NCBI RefSeq assembly: GCF_900324475.1
Contig: NZ_LT992502.1
Coordinates: 2,232,001-2,296,000 of the forward strand
Length of the DNA stretch: 64,000 bases
Direction of reading: 5' to 3'
Source of the DNA: Enterobacter bugandensis
GTDB lineage: Bacteria; Pseudomonadota; Gammaproteobacteria; Enterobacterales; Enterobacteriaceae
Below the pieces are notes generated by a model. The model did no database searches. It saw nothing but the letters and a program-made list of their open reading frames with translations, and had not been told where the DNA came from. A program made the translations under genes and the position numbers. Each line of letters starts with the position of its first letter. Positions within the stretch are counted from its first letter, which is position 1. Positions 31,158 through 39,249 of this stretch are shown one piece after another.

Positions 31158-32030
31158 TTACGGTTTACTCTTTCCGGCACCCAGCTCGGCACCGGTCAGC
31201 GGGTCGGAATGGGGATCGGACTTGGTGCGGGCAGACATCGCCTTAATCAGGGTTGCCTGTTCAGCTGTGAGCGTCACGCTGGCGCTACCGTCTCCGCCAT
31301 CAACCGCAGGCTGGGGGGACTCAACGTAATCAAAGTGCTTATCGCTGTTCCAGCTTCCGCGAACCTCTCCACCTTCAGACATATTGTAGTACTTGTTGGT
31401 GAATTCCTCGATTGGCGGCAGTTTTCCCGGCGGGAAATTATTACGAATGGACTGCAGCGCCTTCTCAAAGGAGAGCTGATGCGCCGCCTCACGCGTCATC
31501 AGAAACGCCAGCGCATCCTTCACTCCGGGATCGTCAGTGACGTTAATCAGCCGTTCATAGATGATTTTCGCCCTGGCCTCTGCCGCCACGTTCGAGCGCA
31601 GATCCGCCGTCGGCTCGCCGATGGTATCGACGTAGGCTGCCGTCCAGGGCACGCCCGCGGAGTTAGTGAGCGGGGTACCGCCGCCGTAGAGCAGGGAGGT
31701 GATGTGGCTGTCGTTACCGTTTTCGGTCATGGACCGATACAGTTCAGCCTCATTTTCCACCCCTTCCGCCAGCGCGCCTTTGGCACCTTTGTTCAGCATA
31801 CCAACCAGCGTACCGATGATTTCGAGGTGGCTTAGCTCCTCGGTGGCGATATCCATCAGCATATCCTTGCGGCCCGGATCGTCATCGCTCAGGCCCTGAG
31901 TGAAGTAACGGCAGGCGGCAGCCAGTTCGCCCTGCGGCCCGCCAAACTGTTCCAGTAAAAGGTTAGCAAGACCGGGGTTGGGTTCGGCGACGCGAACCGT
32001 ATATTGAAGCTGTTTGACGTGTCGAAACAT
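31158..32030 (-). CDS. katN: Manganese (non-heme) catalase KatN
   Basis: Disproportionates H2O2 using a dimanganese centre. The 290-residue ferritin-like four-helix protein has metal-ligand patterns in GELAAACRYFTQ (Glu), ATEELSHLEIIGT (Glu, His) and MTREAAHQLSFEKAL (Glu, His). I chose ATG 32030 (MFRHVKQLQY) because AGGAGA lies 6 bases upstream; a GTG two codons earlier is unlikely. It ends the yciGFE-katN unit known from Salmonella, where it is RpoS-dependent. The C-terminus ends in GAGKSKP. Confidence 0.94.
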   Translation of the reverse strand: MFRHVKQLQYTVRVAEPNPGLANLLLEQFGGPQGELAAACRYFTQGLSDDDPGRKDMLMDIATEELSHLEIIGTLVGMLNKGAKGALAEGVENEAELYRSMTENGNDSHITSLLYGGGTPLTNSAGVPWTAAYVDTIGEPTADLRSNVAAEARAKIIYERLINVTDDPGVKDALAFLMTREAAHQLSFEKALQSIRNNFPPGKLPPIEEFTNKYYNMSEGGEVRGSWNSDKHFDYVESPQPAVDGGDGSASVTLTAEQATLIKAMSARTKSDPHSDPLTGAELGAGKSKP

Positions 32031-32047
32031 AGGCACTCTCCTGTGGA

Positions 32048-32557
32048 TTATTTTTTCGCTTCGACACCGTCTGCGTCTGAACGCAGCAGGAACTGTTCCG
32101 TCGTTTGCGGGATATGGCGAATCAGCCAGTCGGCCATTTCGCGCTCTTCTGCGAGGATCGTCTCAATGGCAGGCACGGAGGCGGTATCGCCCGCTTTTTT
32201 CGCCGCAGCGAGCAGGGAGGTGTAGCAGGCGATTTCAAACTGTTCGAAGACATAGCCGCTGATCGAGCCCTTAACGATCTCATCGGACGGGAACATACCG
32301 CCGATGGATTGACCCAGGGCCGCCATTTTGCTCATCGAGTCTTTTAAGACCGAACGAGAAATATCATTACGGTCGAGGATTTCCTCCAGCAATGTAATTT
32401 GCCGTTTTGTCTCATTAATATGTTGCTCAATTCTGGCGCGAACATCAGGATAATTATCAATACGGCTGGCCATGGACTCCAGCATAGATTCGGCTTGCTT
32501 TTCCATTGCATGGGCATCGCGTAGCCAGTCATGGTAGTGTTCTACGTGATTCATCAT
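32048..32557 (-). CDS. yciE: YciE-like ferritin-like DUF892 protein
   Basis: The 169-residue helical protein of the DUF892/YciE-YciF family forms a ferritin-like di-metal bundle. Glu/His pairs are in EHYHDWLRDAHAMEKQAESM (about 3-22), FEQFEIACYTSLL (about 104-116), and LAEEREMADWL (about 138-148). Function is unknown; the family is induced by osmotic and stationary-phase stress. The start is ATG 32557 with gagg 5 bases upstream, and a second ATG follows at once. It lies between a small membrane protein and katN. Confidence 0.9.
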   Translation of the reverse strand: MMNHVEHYHDWLRDAHAMEKQAESMLESMASRIDNYPDVRARIEQHINETKRQITLLEEILDRNDISRSVLKDSMSKMAALGQSIGGMFPSDEIVKGSISGYVFEQFEIACYTSLLAAAKKAGDTASVPAIETILAEEREMADWLIRHIPQTTEQFLLRSDADGVEAKK

Positions 32558-32579
32558 TGTATCCTCATTAGGGGTTCGC

Positions 32580-32783
32580 TTATTTGGTCTCACTTTCAGC
32601 AGCCTGATCGGCACGTGCGGCACTGTAGCCAGATAAGTGGCCGACAATATTGGCGTAAATGCTGATGATAATGACCCATAGTACGCTATTCTTCCACCAT
32701 ATTACGGAAGGGATAGCGAGAATGAACCATATTATTGCTGCCGCTAAATGGCACCGTTTAATTGTCCTGGGACTGATGCTCAT
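32580..32783 (-). CDS. Small two-helix membrane protein inside the yci-kat operon
   Basis: The 67-residue protein is unrecognised. It has two hydrophobic segments (about 12-29, LAAAIIWFILAIPSVIWW, and about 33-50, VLWVIIISIYANIVGHL) followed by a charged tail (SAARADQAAESETK). Frame, strand and spacing fit the operon: 23 bp after yciF and 22 bp before yciE. The ATG has cagg upstream. The E. coli yciGFE operon lacks a gene here, so this is an addition. A chance ORF is possible but unlikely given the regular membrane pattern. Confidence 0.65.
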   Translation of the reverse strand: MSISPRTIKRCHLAAAIIWFILAIPSVIWWKNSVLWVIIISIYANIVGHLSGYSAARADQAAESETK

Positions 32784-32806
32784 TTTATTTAACCTGTCTT
32801 ATCGCG

Positions 32807-33301
32807 TCATTTCTGCGCTTTTTGGTTAATATTGCCAACGGCCAGGTCGGTGAGTTTAAGGTCGGTCTCTTTCTCTTCTTCCAGCGTTTCGGCAAGAAGT
32901 TTAACGGCTTTTTTGTAGCCCAGTTGTTCTGCGAGGGTCGCAAGGGTACCGTAGCTGGCTATTTCGTAATGCTCCACTTTTTGCGCAGCGGCAATTAACG
33001 CGGCATCACGCACTTCATTTTTTTCCGTACTTTCGATAACTTCGTTGGCTTCTTCAATTAAGCCTTCCATTGCCACGCACTTCATGCGCTTGAGCTTAAT
33101 ACCGTCTTCCTGTTCGACGATCTGGTCAATACGTTCAATCTGACCCTGCGTCTCCTCCAGGTGCGCGGTGAAGGCGGCGCTCAGCTTCTCGCTGGAGGCG
33201 GCGCGAGCGAGTTTGCTTAACGCTCGGGTAAGTTGTTTTTCAGCGCTGTAGGTATCGGACAGAAGATGAATAAATACATCCTCAACACTTTTCATATTCA
33301 T
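32807..33301 (-). CDS. yciF: YciF ferritin-like DUF892 stress protein
   Basis: The 164-residue ferritin-like protein is very close to E. coli YciF: FIHLLSDTYSAEKQLTRAL (metal Glu), AHLEETQGQIERID, and KVEHYEIASYGTLATLAEQL are conserved. E. coli YciF is a dimer with a di-metal site and unknown physiological role, raised under osmotic and RpoS control. It starts at ATG 33301 (MNMKS), with a second Met two codons later. It is second in the operon after yciG. Confidence 0.95.
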   Translation of the reverse strand: MNMKSVEDVFIHLLSDTYSAEKQLTRALSKLARAASSEKLSAAFTAHLEETQGQIERIDQIVEQEDGIKLKRMKCVAMEGLIEEANEVIESTEKNEVRDAALIAAAQKVEHYEIASYGTLATLAEQLGYKKAVKLLAETLEEEKETDLKLTDLAVGNINQKAQK

Positions 33302-33395
33302 AATAATTACGCTCCGGTAAAATAAGGAAAGGGTACTGCGAGCTTTTCAGCCCGCAGCATGCTCTCAGGTTTTATTAAAAGAGTACTAAATAAGA

Positions 33396-33581
33396 TCAGG
33401 AGTTATCAGATTTACGGCCTCCGCCGTGACTGTTCTGTCCCCCTTTCTTACCCGCTTCAGATGCGCGTTGCGGATCGTTTTTGAAATTACCACCGCTGTG
33501 CTGGCCGCCTTTACGTCCAGCTTCTGATGCTCTTTCACGGTCTTCAGCGAAATTACCGGAACCACCACGATGCTCTGCCAT
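33396..33581 (-). CDS. yciG: YciG / KGG-repeat stress-induced protein
   Basis: The 61-residue, Gly/Arg/Lys-rich, hydrophilic protein has two copies of the KGG motif (ERASEAGRKGGQHSGGNF, QRASEAGKKGGQNSHGG). YciG in E. coli is RpoS-dependent and needed for swarming. I chose ATG 33581 (MAEHRGG) with agg 6-8 bases upstream; an earlier ATG at 33599 is less fitting. It is first in the run yciG-yciF-small membrane-yciE-katN-cioAB-GH13, so the main promoter of the run should lie in 33582-33800. Confidence 0.9.
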   Translation of the reverse strand: MAEHRGGSGNFAEDRERASEAGRKGGQHSGGNFKNDPQRASEAGKKGGQNSHGGGRKSDNS

Positions 33582-34088
33582 ATTAAACCTCATAGTCATA
33601 TATTGGTTATGTCAGTACGATACGAAAATATTCCGTATCACTCGTCGTTCGAGTAATAACTCTAGTCGCTATGAGGCATACGTCAAATTCGTTTCGCCAT
33701 TAGCGGTTGCGTTATATTTAATTATTGCTGCGTTTGCGCTTCGCTTGGTTTGGAAATATGGAAGTGTGGGAAGGACTTGTAAACAAATGTTCGGATTAGT
33801 CCTAAGTTTCATTTAAAAATCGGAAGGTTGAGGCCAATAATAATGGCGTAGCAAAAACGAATAATTTGCAAGCGGTGATTAGGAGAAAATTACCCCTTAA
33901 GGGCTAGAAAAAAATAGCCGCTACGAATCATAAGGAAAATCCTGGAAAAAGATGACGAGGCGGCTAACAGGGGTCGGTAGCACACGGTTTAACCACTGGC
34001 GTCTTAAGATCACAAATCAGAAATTCTTCCCCCCGGAAGGAACGGCCTTCTCTACACTCCAGGTAATATTCACTGGAGGCATGACATC
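33582..34088. other. Intergenic divergent promoter region, 507 bp
   Basis: AT-rich relative to its flanks and without a convincing gene: two short ORFs inside lack ribosome sites and conserved pattern. It should carry promoters for yciG (leftward) and hglS (rightward). I see short palindromes (cccttaaggg at 33893) but cannot name a -10/-35 pair with confidence. Confidence 0.6.
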
Positions 34089-35432
34089 ATGGCGAACACC
34101 ATCACGGCTGATGATATTCGGGAACATTTTTCGCAGGCTATGTCGGCGATGTACCAGCAGGAAGTTCCGCAGTACGGCACCTTGCTTGAGCTGGTCGCGG
34201 ACGTAAACCTGGCGGTTCTGGAAAATAATCCACTATTACATGAACAACTGGCGAACGCCGACGAGCTGGCACGCCTGAACGTGGAGCGTCACGGGGCGAT
34301 CCGCGTCGGTACGGCACAAGAGCTTTCCACCCTGCGTCGCATGTTTGCCATCATGGGCATGTTCCCGGTCAGCTATTACGATCTTTCTCAGGCGGGGGTA
34401 CCGGTCCACTCAACGGCGTTTCGTCCGGTTGACGATGCGGCGCTGTGCCGCAATCCGTTTCGTATCTTTACCTCACTGCTGCGCCTTGAGCTGATTGAAA
34501 ACGTGGCGTTACGCGAGCGGGCGGCAGAAATTCTTTCTCAGCGGAACATCTTTACGCCGCGCTGTCTGGAACTTATTGACCTCCATGAGTCGGAAGGGCA
34601 CTTTACCGAAGCGCAGGCGCACGAGTTTGTGCAGGAAGCGTTAGAAACCTTCCGCTGGCACCGTCATGCAACGGTCGACCAGGAGACCTACCTGGCGTTG
34701 AGTAACGAGCACCGCCTGATAGCTGACGTGGTCTGCTTCCCGGGGTGCCATATCAACCACCTCACGCCGCGCACGCTGGACATTGACCGTGTGCAGGAGC
34801 TGATGCCGAAGTACGGGATTGAGCCCAAAATTCTGATCGAAGGGCCGCCGCGTCGTGAAGTGCCGATCCTGCTGCGTCAGACCAGCTTTAAAGCCCTCGA
34901 AGAGCCGGTGCTTTTCGCCGGGGAACATAAAGGCACCCACACCGCGCGCTTCGGTGAAATTGAACAGCGCGGCGTGGCACTGACCCCGAAAGGCCGTGAA
35001 CTGTACGATAGCCTGCTGGCCCAGGCCGGAACCGGAAAAGATAACCTCACGCACCAGCTGCATTTGCGGGAGATTTTCAGCGCCTTCCCGGACAGCGAAA
35101 TGTTCCTGCGCCGTCAGGAGCTGGCGTATTTTCGCTATCGCCTGACCCCGGCGGGAGAAGCCCATCGTCACGCGTTTCGTCCGGGGGATGACCCGCAGCC
35201 GCTGATCGAGCGCGGGTGGGTGGTGGCCCAGCCGATAATTTACGAAGATTTCCTTCCGGTCAGCGCGGCGGGGATTTTCCAGTCCAATCTCGGGAATGAA
35301 ACCCAGGCGCGCAGCCACGGGAATGCCAGCCGCAATGCGTTTGAAGCCGCGCTCGGCTGCCCGGTGTATGACGAATTTACGCTCTACGAGGAGGCGGAAA
35401 CGCGCAGCAAACAGCGTTGCGGTTTGCTCTGA
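34089..35432 (+). CDS. hglS: 2-oxoadipate dioxygenase/decarboxylase HglS (YdcJ)
   Basis: The 447-residue Fe(II)-dependent VOC-superfamily enzyme (formerly DUF1338) converts 2-oxoadipate to D-2-hydroxyglutarate in D-lysine catabolism. It is nearly collinear with E. coli YdcJ. Likely ligands lie in NVERHGAIRVGT (His), VVCFPGCHINHLTPRT (His) and FGEIEQRGVALTPKG (Glu). GGAGG lies about 10 bases upstream of ATG 34089. It marks the left edge of the E. coli-like ydcJ-to-yncJ block. No other lysine-catabolic gene lies nearby, so its physiological use here is unclear. Confidence 0.93.
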   Translation: MANTITADDIREHFSQAMSAMYQQEVPQYGTLLELVADVNLAVLENNPLLHEQLANADELARLNVERHGAIRVGTAQELSTLRRMFAIMGMFPVSYYDLSQAGVPVHSTAFRPVDDAALCRNPFRIFTSLLRLELIENVALRERAAEILSQRNIFTPRCLELIDLHESEGHFTEAQAHEFVQEALETFRWHRHATVDQETYLALSNEHRLIADVVCFPGCHINHLTPRTLDIDRVQELMPKYGIEPKILIEGPPRREVPILLRQTSFKALEEPVLFAGEHKGTHTARFGEIEQRGVALTPKGRELYDSLLAQAGTGKDNLTHQLHLREIFSAFPDSEMFLRRQELAYFRYRLTPAGEAHRHAFRPGDDPQPLIERGWVVAQPIIYEDFLPVSAAGIFQSNLGNETQARSHGNASRNAFEAALGCPVYDEFTLYEEAETRSKQRCGLL

Positions 35433-35475
35433 AATCGTTACTCTTCAGGGGTGTGATGGAAAAAATAAGGTCGTT

Positions 35476-36981
35476 ATGCAAAATCCTTCCGCCCCTGTGG
35501 TTGAAACGCGCCAGGGCGCACTGTCTGGTTTAACCGATGAAAACGTTCACCTCTGGCGCGGTATTCCTTATGCCGCACCGCCCGTTGGCGACTGGCGCTG
35601 GCGCTCACCCCGGCCGCCGGAACGCTGGGATGGCGTGCATGCAGCTACCGACTTTTCGCCCTCAAGCTGGCAAAGCACTGAATATTGTCAGGAGCTGGGC
35701 GGGGGCGATCCCGGCCAGTTTTCTGAAGACTGCCTCTATCTGAACGTCTGGTCCCCTATCGACCGTACCGGGCCGCTGCCGGTCATGGTCTGGCTGCACG
35801 GGGGGGGGTTTACGATCGGCGCCGGAAGCCTGCCGCCGTATAACGGCAAAGCCCTGGCATCCCGCGGGGTGGTTGTCGTCACGATTAACTACCGTCTCGG
35901 CCATCTCGGCTTCTTCGCCCATCCCGCTCTGGAAGGTGAAGAGGAGCGGGTGGTGCATAATTTTGCCCTGCTGGACCAGATCGCCGCGCTCGAATGGGTG
36001 AGGGATAATATTGCCGCGTTTGGTGGCGACCCGAATAACGTGACCCTGTTTGGTGAATCCGCCGGCGCGCGCAGCGTGCTGTCGCTGCTGGCCTCGCCGT
36101 TGGCGAAAGGACTATTCCATAAGGCGATAGTGCAAAGCGGGTACACCTTGCCGGACACGCCGCGCGCGCAGGCCCTGCAAAAAGGGGAAGCGCTGGCCGC
36201 CCACTTCGGGCTGGAAAATGCGACGGCAGAGCAGCTGCGCGCGATCCCGCCCGAGGCGTTCTGGCCGCTGACCGCGCCGCTGAACGTCGCCCCGGCCCCT
36301 ATCGTTGGGGATTGCGTTCTGCCGGAAGCGATGCTGGACGTCTTTTTCGCCGCCCGCCAGCATCCCGTGCCGGTGATGATTGGCTCCAACAGCGATGAAG
36401 CCAGCGTGATGGCGGTGTTTGGTGTCGATCTCGCCGGGCAGATCCAGAAGCTTCGCCGGGAGCGCCGCTTCGGGCTGGGGCTCATCAAGCTGCTTTATCC
36501 GGGCGTGAAGGGCGACGAGGAGCTCGGCAGGCAGGTGTGCCGCGACATGGCCTTCACCACTATGGGCTACGTGGTGATGCAGGCCCAGCAGCGTGTCGGC
36601 GGGCTTTGCTGGCGCTACTGGTTTGACTATGTGGCCGAAGCGGAACACGCCACCTATATCAACGGTGCCTGGCACGGCAATGAGGTGCCGTACGCGTTCG
36701 ATACCCTCGGGCAGGTGGAGCCTTCGCGCCAGTACGTTAACGAACGGGATCTGGCGTTTGCCGCCCAGGTGGCTGATTACTGGGTGAGTTTTGCGCGCGA
36801 TGCCGGAACGCATGACACCCTTCACGGGCCGACGCGCTGGCCCGCCTGCCGCAAAGGACGGGACGTGCTGTTACGTATTGGTGTGAATAAACATGCAGGT
36901 TTCAGGCTTGAAAACCGCTTTATGCGCGCCCGCATGAGCCTCTTCAAGCGCGTGATGAAGCACCACGTCAGCCTCGATTAA
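35476..36981 (+). CDS. Type B carboxylesterase (PnbA-like)
   Basis: The 501-residue alpha/beta hydrolase has the oxyanion-hole motif LHGGGFTIGAG (about 106-116), the nucleophile elbow FGESAGARS (Ser about 197), a catalytic Glu region GSNSDEASV (about 315), and a His in NGAWHGNEVPY (about 400). These are the marks of type B carboxylesterases (PnbA/cholinesterase-like). Substrate unknown. I chose ATG 35476, 43 bp after hglS with aagg upstream; the longer ORF from 35296 overlaps hglS. It overlaps the convergent LysR gene by 14 bp. Confidence 0.88.
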   Translation: MQNPSAPVVETRQGALSGLTDENVHLWRGIPYAAPPVGDWRWRSPRPPERWDGVHAATDFSPSSWQSTEYCQELGGGDPGQFSEDCLYLNVWSPIDRTGPLPVMVWLHGGGFTIGAGSLPPYNGKALASRGVVVVTINYRLGHLGFFAHPALEGEEERVVHNFALLDQIAALEWVRDNIAAFGGDPNNVTLFGESAGARSVLSLLASPLAKGLFHKAIVQSGYTLPDTPRAQALQKGEALAAHFGLENATAEQLRAIPPEAFWPLTAPLNVAPAPIVGDCVLPEAMLDVFFAARQHPVPVMIGSNSDEASVMAVFGVDLAGQIQKLRRERRFGLGLIKLLYPGVKGDEELGRQVCRDMAFTTMGYVVMQAQQRVGGLCWRYWFDYVAEAEHATYINGAWHGNEVPYAFDTLGQVEPSRQYVNERDLAFAAQVADYWVSFARDAGTHDTLHGPTRWPACRKGRDVLLRIGVNKHAGFRLENRFMRARMSLFKRVMKHHVSLD

Positions 36982-37810
36982 GCAAACAGGCGCGAAACGC
37001 CGCCAGACCATTCTCCTGACAAGGCGTTTCGCGCAGCACCAGCCGGTAGCTCGCGCCGGTTTTAATGCTGGTCTCATAGGGCCGCATTAGCCTTCCGGCG
37101 CGGATATCTTCTGCCACCAGCGTTTCGTCGGCAATGGCTATGCCCAGCCCCTGAATGGCGGCGGTAATGGCGAGATCCATCGTATCGAAGTGTTGATTTT
37201 TGTGCATAGCAAAGCCCGGACCTTCCTGATTCGCCAGCCACAGTGACCAGTCTGTCTTATCCCTTGTCGGATGAAGAAACGTCAGCGAACCCAGCGCGGC
37301 ACCCGCTCGCACGGGGCTGAACACCGGCGTCAGCGCCTCTTCGAACAGCAGATCGCCTGCGCTCATGTGCGTGCCGAAGACGATGGCGGCATCGTAAGAT
37401 TCGGTTTTGAAATTGACGTTATGATCGGTCGTGGTGGTGAGCGCGATCTGCAGATCCGGCTGCTCGCGCTCCACTTCCAGCAGGCGCGGCACCAGCCAGC
37501 GCATCGCGCAGGTGGGGGCCTTGAGGCGGATCACCGTGTGCTGGCTGCGGGCCTGGTCGGCCACGCTCAGCAGCTGTTCGAAGGAGGACTGCAGTTCGGG
37601 AAGCAGTGCGCTGCCCTGCGGGGAGAGGCGCAACCCGCGCGCGTGGCGCTCAAACAGCGGAAAGCCAAACCAGGCTTCAAGGGAGGCAATCTTACGGCTC
37701 ACGGCCCCCTGCGTCAGGCAGAGTTCCGCGGCGGCGTGGGTAAGATTCAGATGACGCGCGGTGACTAAAAATGCGTCGATGGCATTGAGCGGGAGCGAAC
37801 GGCGTGACAT
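36968..37810 (-). CDS. LysR family regulator, GcvA-like
   Basis: The 280-residue protein has an HTH at about 6-65 (LNAIDAFLVTARHLNLTHAA, CLTQGAVSRKIASLE) and the GcvA/AmpR-subgroup effector domain (LKAPTCAMRWLVPRLLE, PDLQIALTTT). It is divergent from a class I aminotransferase. The 114-bp gap holds inverted pairs such as tttctcatgg with ccatgagaag and caacaa with ttgttg, fitting LysR-type binding sites. It likely regulates the aminotransferase/binding-protein pair. Confidence 0.88.
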   Translation of the reverse strand: MSRRSLPLNAIDAFLVTARHLNLTHAAAELCLTQGAVSRKIASLEAWFGFPLFERHARGLRLSPQGSALLPELQSSFEQLLSVADQARSQHTVIRLKAPTCAMRWLVPRLLEVEREQPDLQIALTTTTDHNVNFKTESYDAAIVFGTHMSAGDLLFEEALTPVFSPVRAGAALGSLTFLHPTRDKTDWSLWLANQEGPGFAMHKNQHFDTMDLAITAAIQGLGIAIADETLVAEDIRAGRLMRPYETSIKTGASYRLVLRETPCQENGLAAFRACLLNRG

Positions 37811-37924
37811 TGAAACACCTCAGCTATGCATTTTTCTCATGGCTATTATGACAACAATTCGATTGTCCCGGCAACGGAGTTGTTGTTTGAATAGTTATGC
37901 AATATCCATGAGAAGGGAAAGAGG

Positions 37925-39094
37925 ATGACTTTACGAACGCCGGTGCAAACGCGCTCCAAGCTGCCAGACGTGGGGACCACCATTTTTACCGTTATCGGCC
38001 AGCTTTCGGCCCAGCATAACGCCATCAACCTTTCTCAGGGGGCACCGAATTTTTCCTGCGACCCGAAGCTGATCGCCGGCGTTACCCGCGCGATGGAGGC
38101 AGGGCATAACCAGTATGCGTCGATGACCGGCCTGCAGCCGCTCAAAGAACGCATCGCCGATAAGATTGCCGCGCTCTACGGCACGCAGTATAACCCTGCC
38201 AGCGAGGTGCTGGTCACCGCCAGCGCCAGCGAAGGGCTCTATTCGGCGATAAGCGGGCTGGTGCACCCTGGCGATGAGGTGATCTACTTTGAGCCGTCGT
38301 TTGACAGCTACGCGCCGATTGTTCGTCTGCAGGGGGCAACGCCTGTCGCCATCAAGCTCACGGTGCCGGATTTTGCCGTCAACTGGGATGAGGTCCGTGC
38401 GGCAATCACCCCGCGCACGCGCATGATCATCATCAATACGCCGCACAACCCGAGCGGCCAGGTCTTCTCCGCTAATGACCTGCAGCATCTGGCAGCGCTG
38501 ACGCGCAATACCGACATCATTATTTTGTCTGACGAAGTGTACGAACACGTCGTGTTTGATGGGGAACCGCACCACGGGATGGCCACGCACCCGCAGCTGG
38601 CGGAGCGTAGCGTGATTATTTCTTCTTTCGGAAAAACCTATCACGTCACCGGCTGGCGCGTGGGTTATTGTGTGGCGCCAGCAGAGCTGATGGACGAGAT
38701 ATGTAAAGTCCATCAATTTTTGATGTTCTCTGCCGATACGCCAATGCAATACGCGTTTGCAGAACACATGACCGATCCGCAAACCTGGCTGTCGCTGTCG
38801 GCGTTTTACCAGCGTAAGCGCGATCTGCTGCACGGCCTGCTGGCCGATTCGCCGTTTACCCTGCTGCCGAGCGCCGGGTCGTTCTTTATGCTGGCGGACT
38901 ACAGCCAGTTCAGCGACGAGCGCGACAGCGAGCTGGTGAAGCGGTTGATTGTTGAGTACGGTGTTGCCACCATTCCGCTGTCGGCGTTTTATGCCGACGG
39001 CACGGATAATAAATTGATTCGTCTCTCTTTTGCGAAAGATGAGGCGACGTTACGGGCAGGTGCTCAAGCCCTGTGTCGGGTTAAACCACGCTGA
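37925..39094 (+). CDS. Class I pyridoxal-phosphate aminotransferase (YbdL methionine-aminotransferase-like)
   Basis: The 389-residue PLP aminotransferase has the fold-I marks NTPHNPSGQVF (about 176), LSDEVYEHVVFDG, and the PLP-binding Lys in SSFGKTYHVTGWRVGYCV (about 239). It resembles E. coli YbdL, which prefers methionine, histidine and phenylalanine, along most of its length, but is clearly a diverged paralogue. GAGG precedes the ATG. Its stop codon TGA touches the left end of a palindromic element; without that element the next gene would start within about 13 bases, so the pair was probably an operon. Confidence 0.9.
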   Translation: MTLRTPVQTRSKLPDVGTTIFTVIGQLSAQHNAINLSQGAPNFSCDPKLIAGVTRAMEAGHNQYASMTGLQPLKERIADKIAALYGTQYNPASEVLVTASASEGLYSAISGLVHPGDEVIYFEPSFDSYAPIVRLQGATPVAIKLTVPDFAVNWDEVRAAITPRTRMIIINTPHNPSGQVFSANDLQHLAALTRNTDIIILSDEVYEHVVFDGEPHHGMATHPQLAERSVIISSFGKTYHVTGWRVGYCVAPAELMDEICKVHQFLMFSADTPMQYAFAEHMTDPQTWLSLSAFYQRKRDLLHGLLADSPFTLLPSAGSFFMLADYSQFSDERDSELVKRLIVEYGVATIPLSAFYADGTDNKLIRLSFAKDEATLRAGAQALCRVKPR

Positions 39095-39235
39095 GCCTAT
39101 CCCATTAGGCTATTTTATTCGCCATTTTGGCACCGGGCAGTGCTCGAAATCCTCACGTACTACATGTACGTTCCGGTTTCTGTGCGCTGTCCGGTACCAA
39201 ACTGTCTTCAACAATTACGCCTACTGGGATAGGCT
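39094..39235. mobile_element. MITE-like 142-bp palindromic element
   Basis: Terminal inverted repeats agcctatccca (39094-39104) and tgggataggct (39225-39235). The interior is an extended imperfect palindrome: tttggcaccgggcagtg.. pairs with ..gcgctgtccggtaccaaa, and the centre is acgtac-tacat-gtacgt. It encodes no protein. A CTG flanks both sides (39091-39093 and 39236-39238), a possible 3-bp target duplication. The type looks like enterobacterial intergenic repeats, but I cannot assign a named family. Confidence 0.65.
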
Positions 39236-39249
39236 CTGAGGAGTATGAG

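Noticed and set aside
32580..33301. Small membrane protein plus yciF as a toxin-antitoxin pair
   Set aside because: yciF is a known ferritin-like stress protein and the small gene has two membrane helices with a charged tail but no antitoxin-like partner.
33481..34206. Two short forward open frames (33481-33816 and 33952-34206) before hglS
   Set aside because: One overlaps yciG, the other overlaps the hglS start; neither has a ribosome site or protein-like composition.
39127..39249. Upstream extension of the binding-protein gene into the palindromic element
   Set aside because: It would place the signal peptide about 41 residues inside the protein, and the strong GAGGAG favours ATG 39250.
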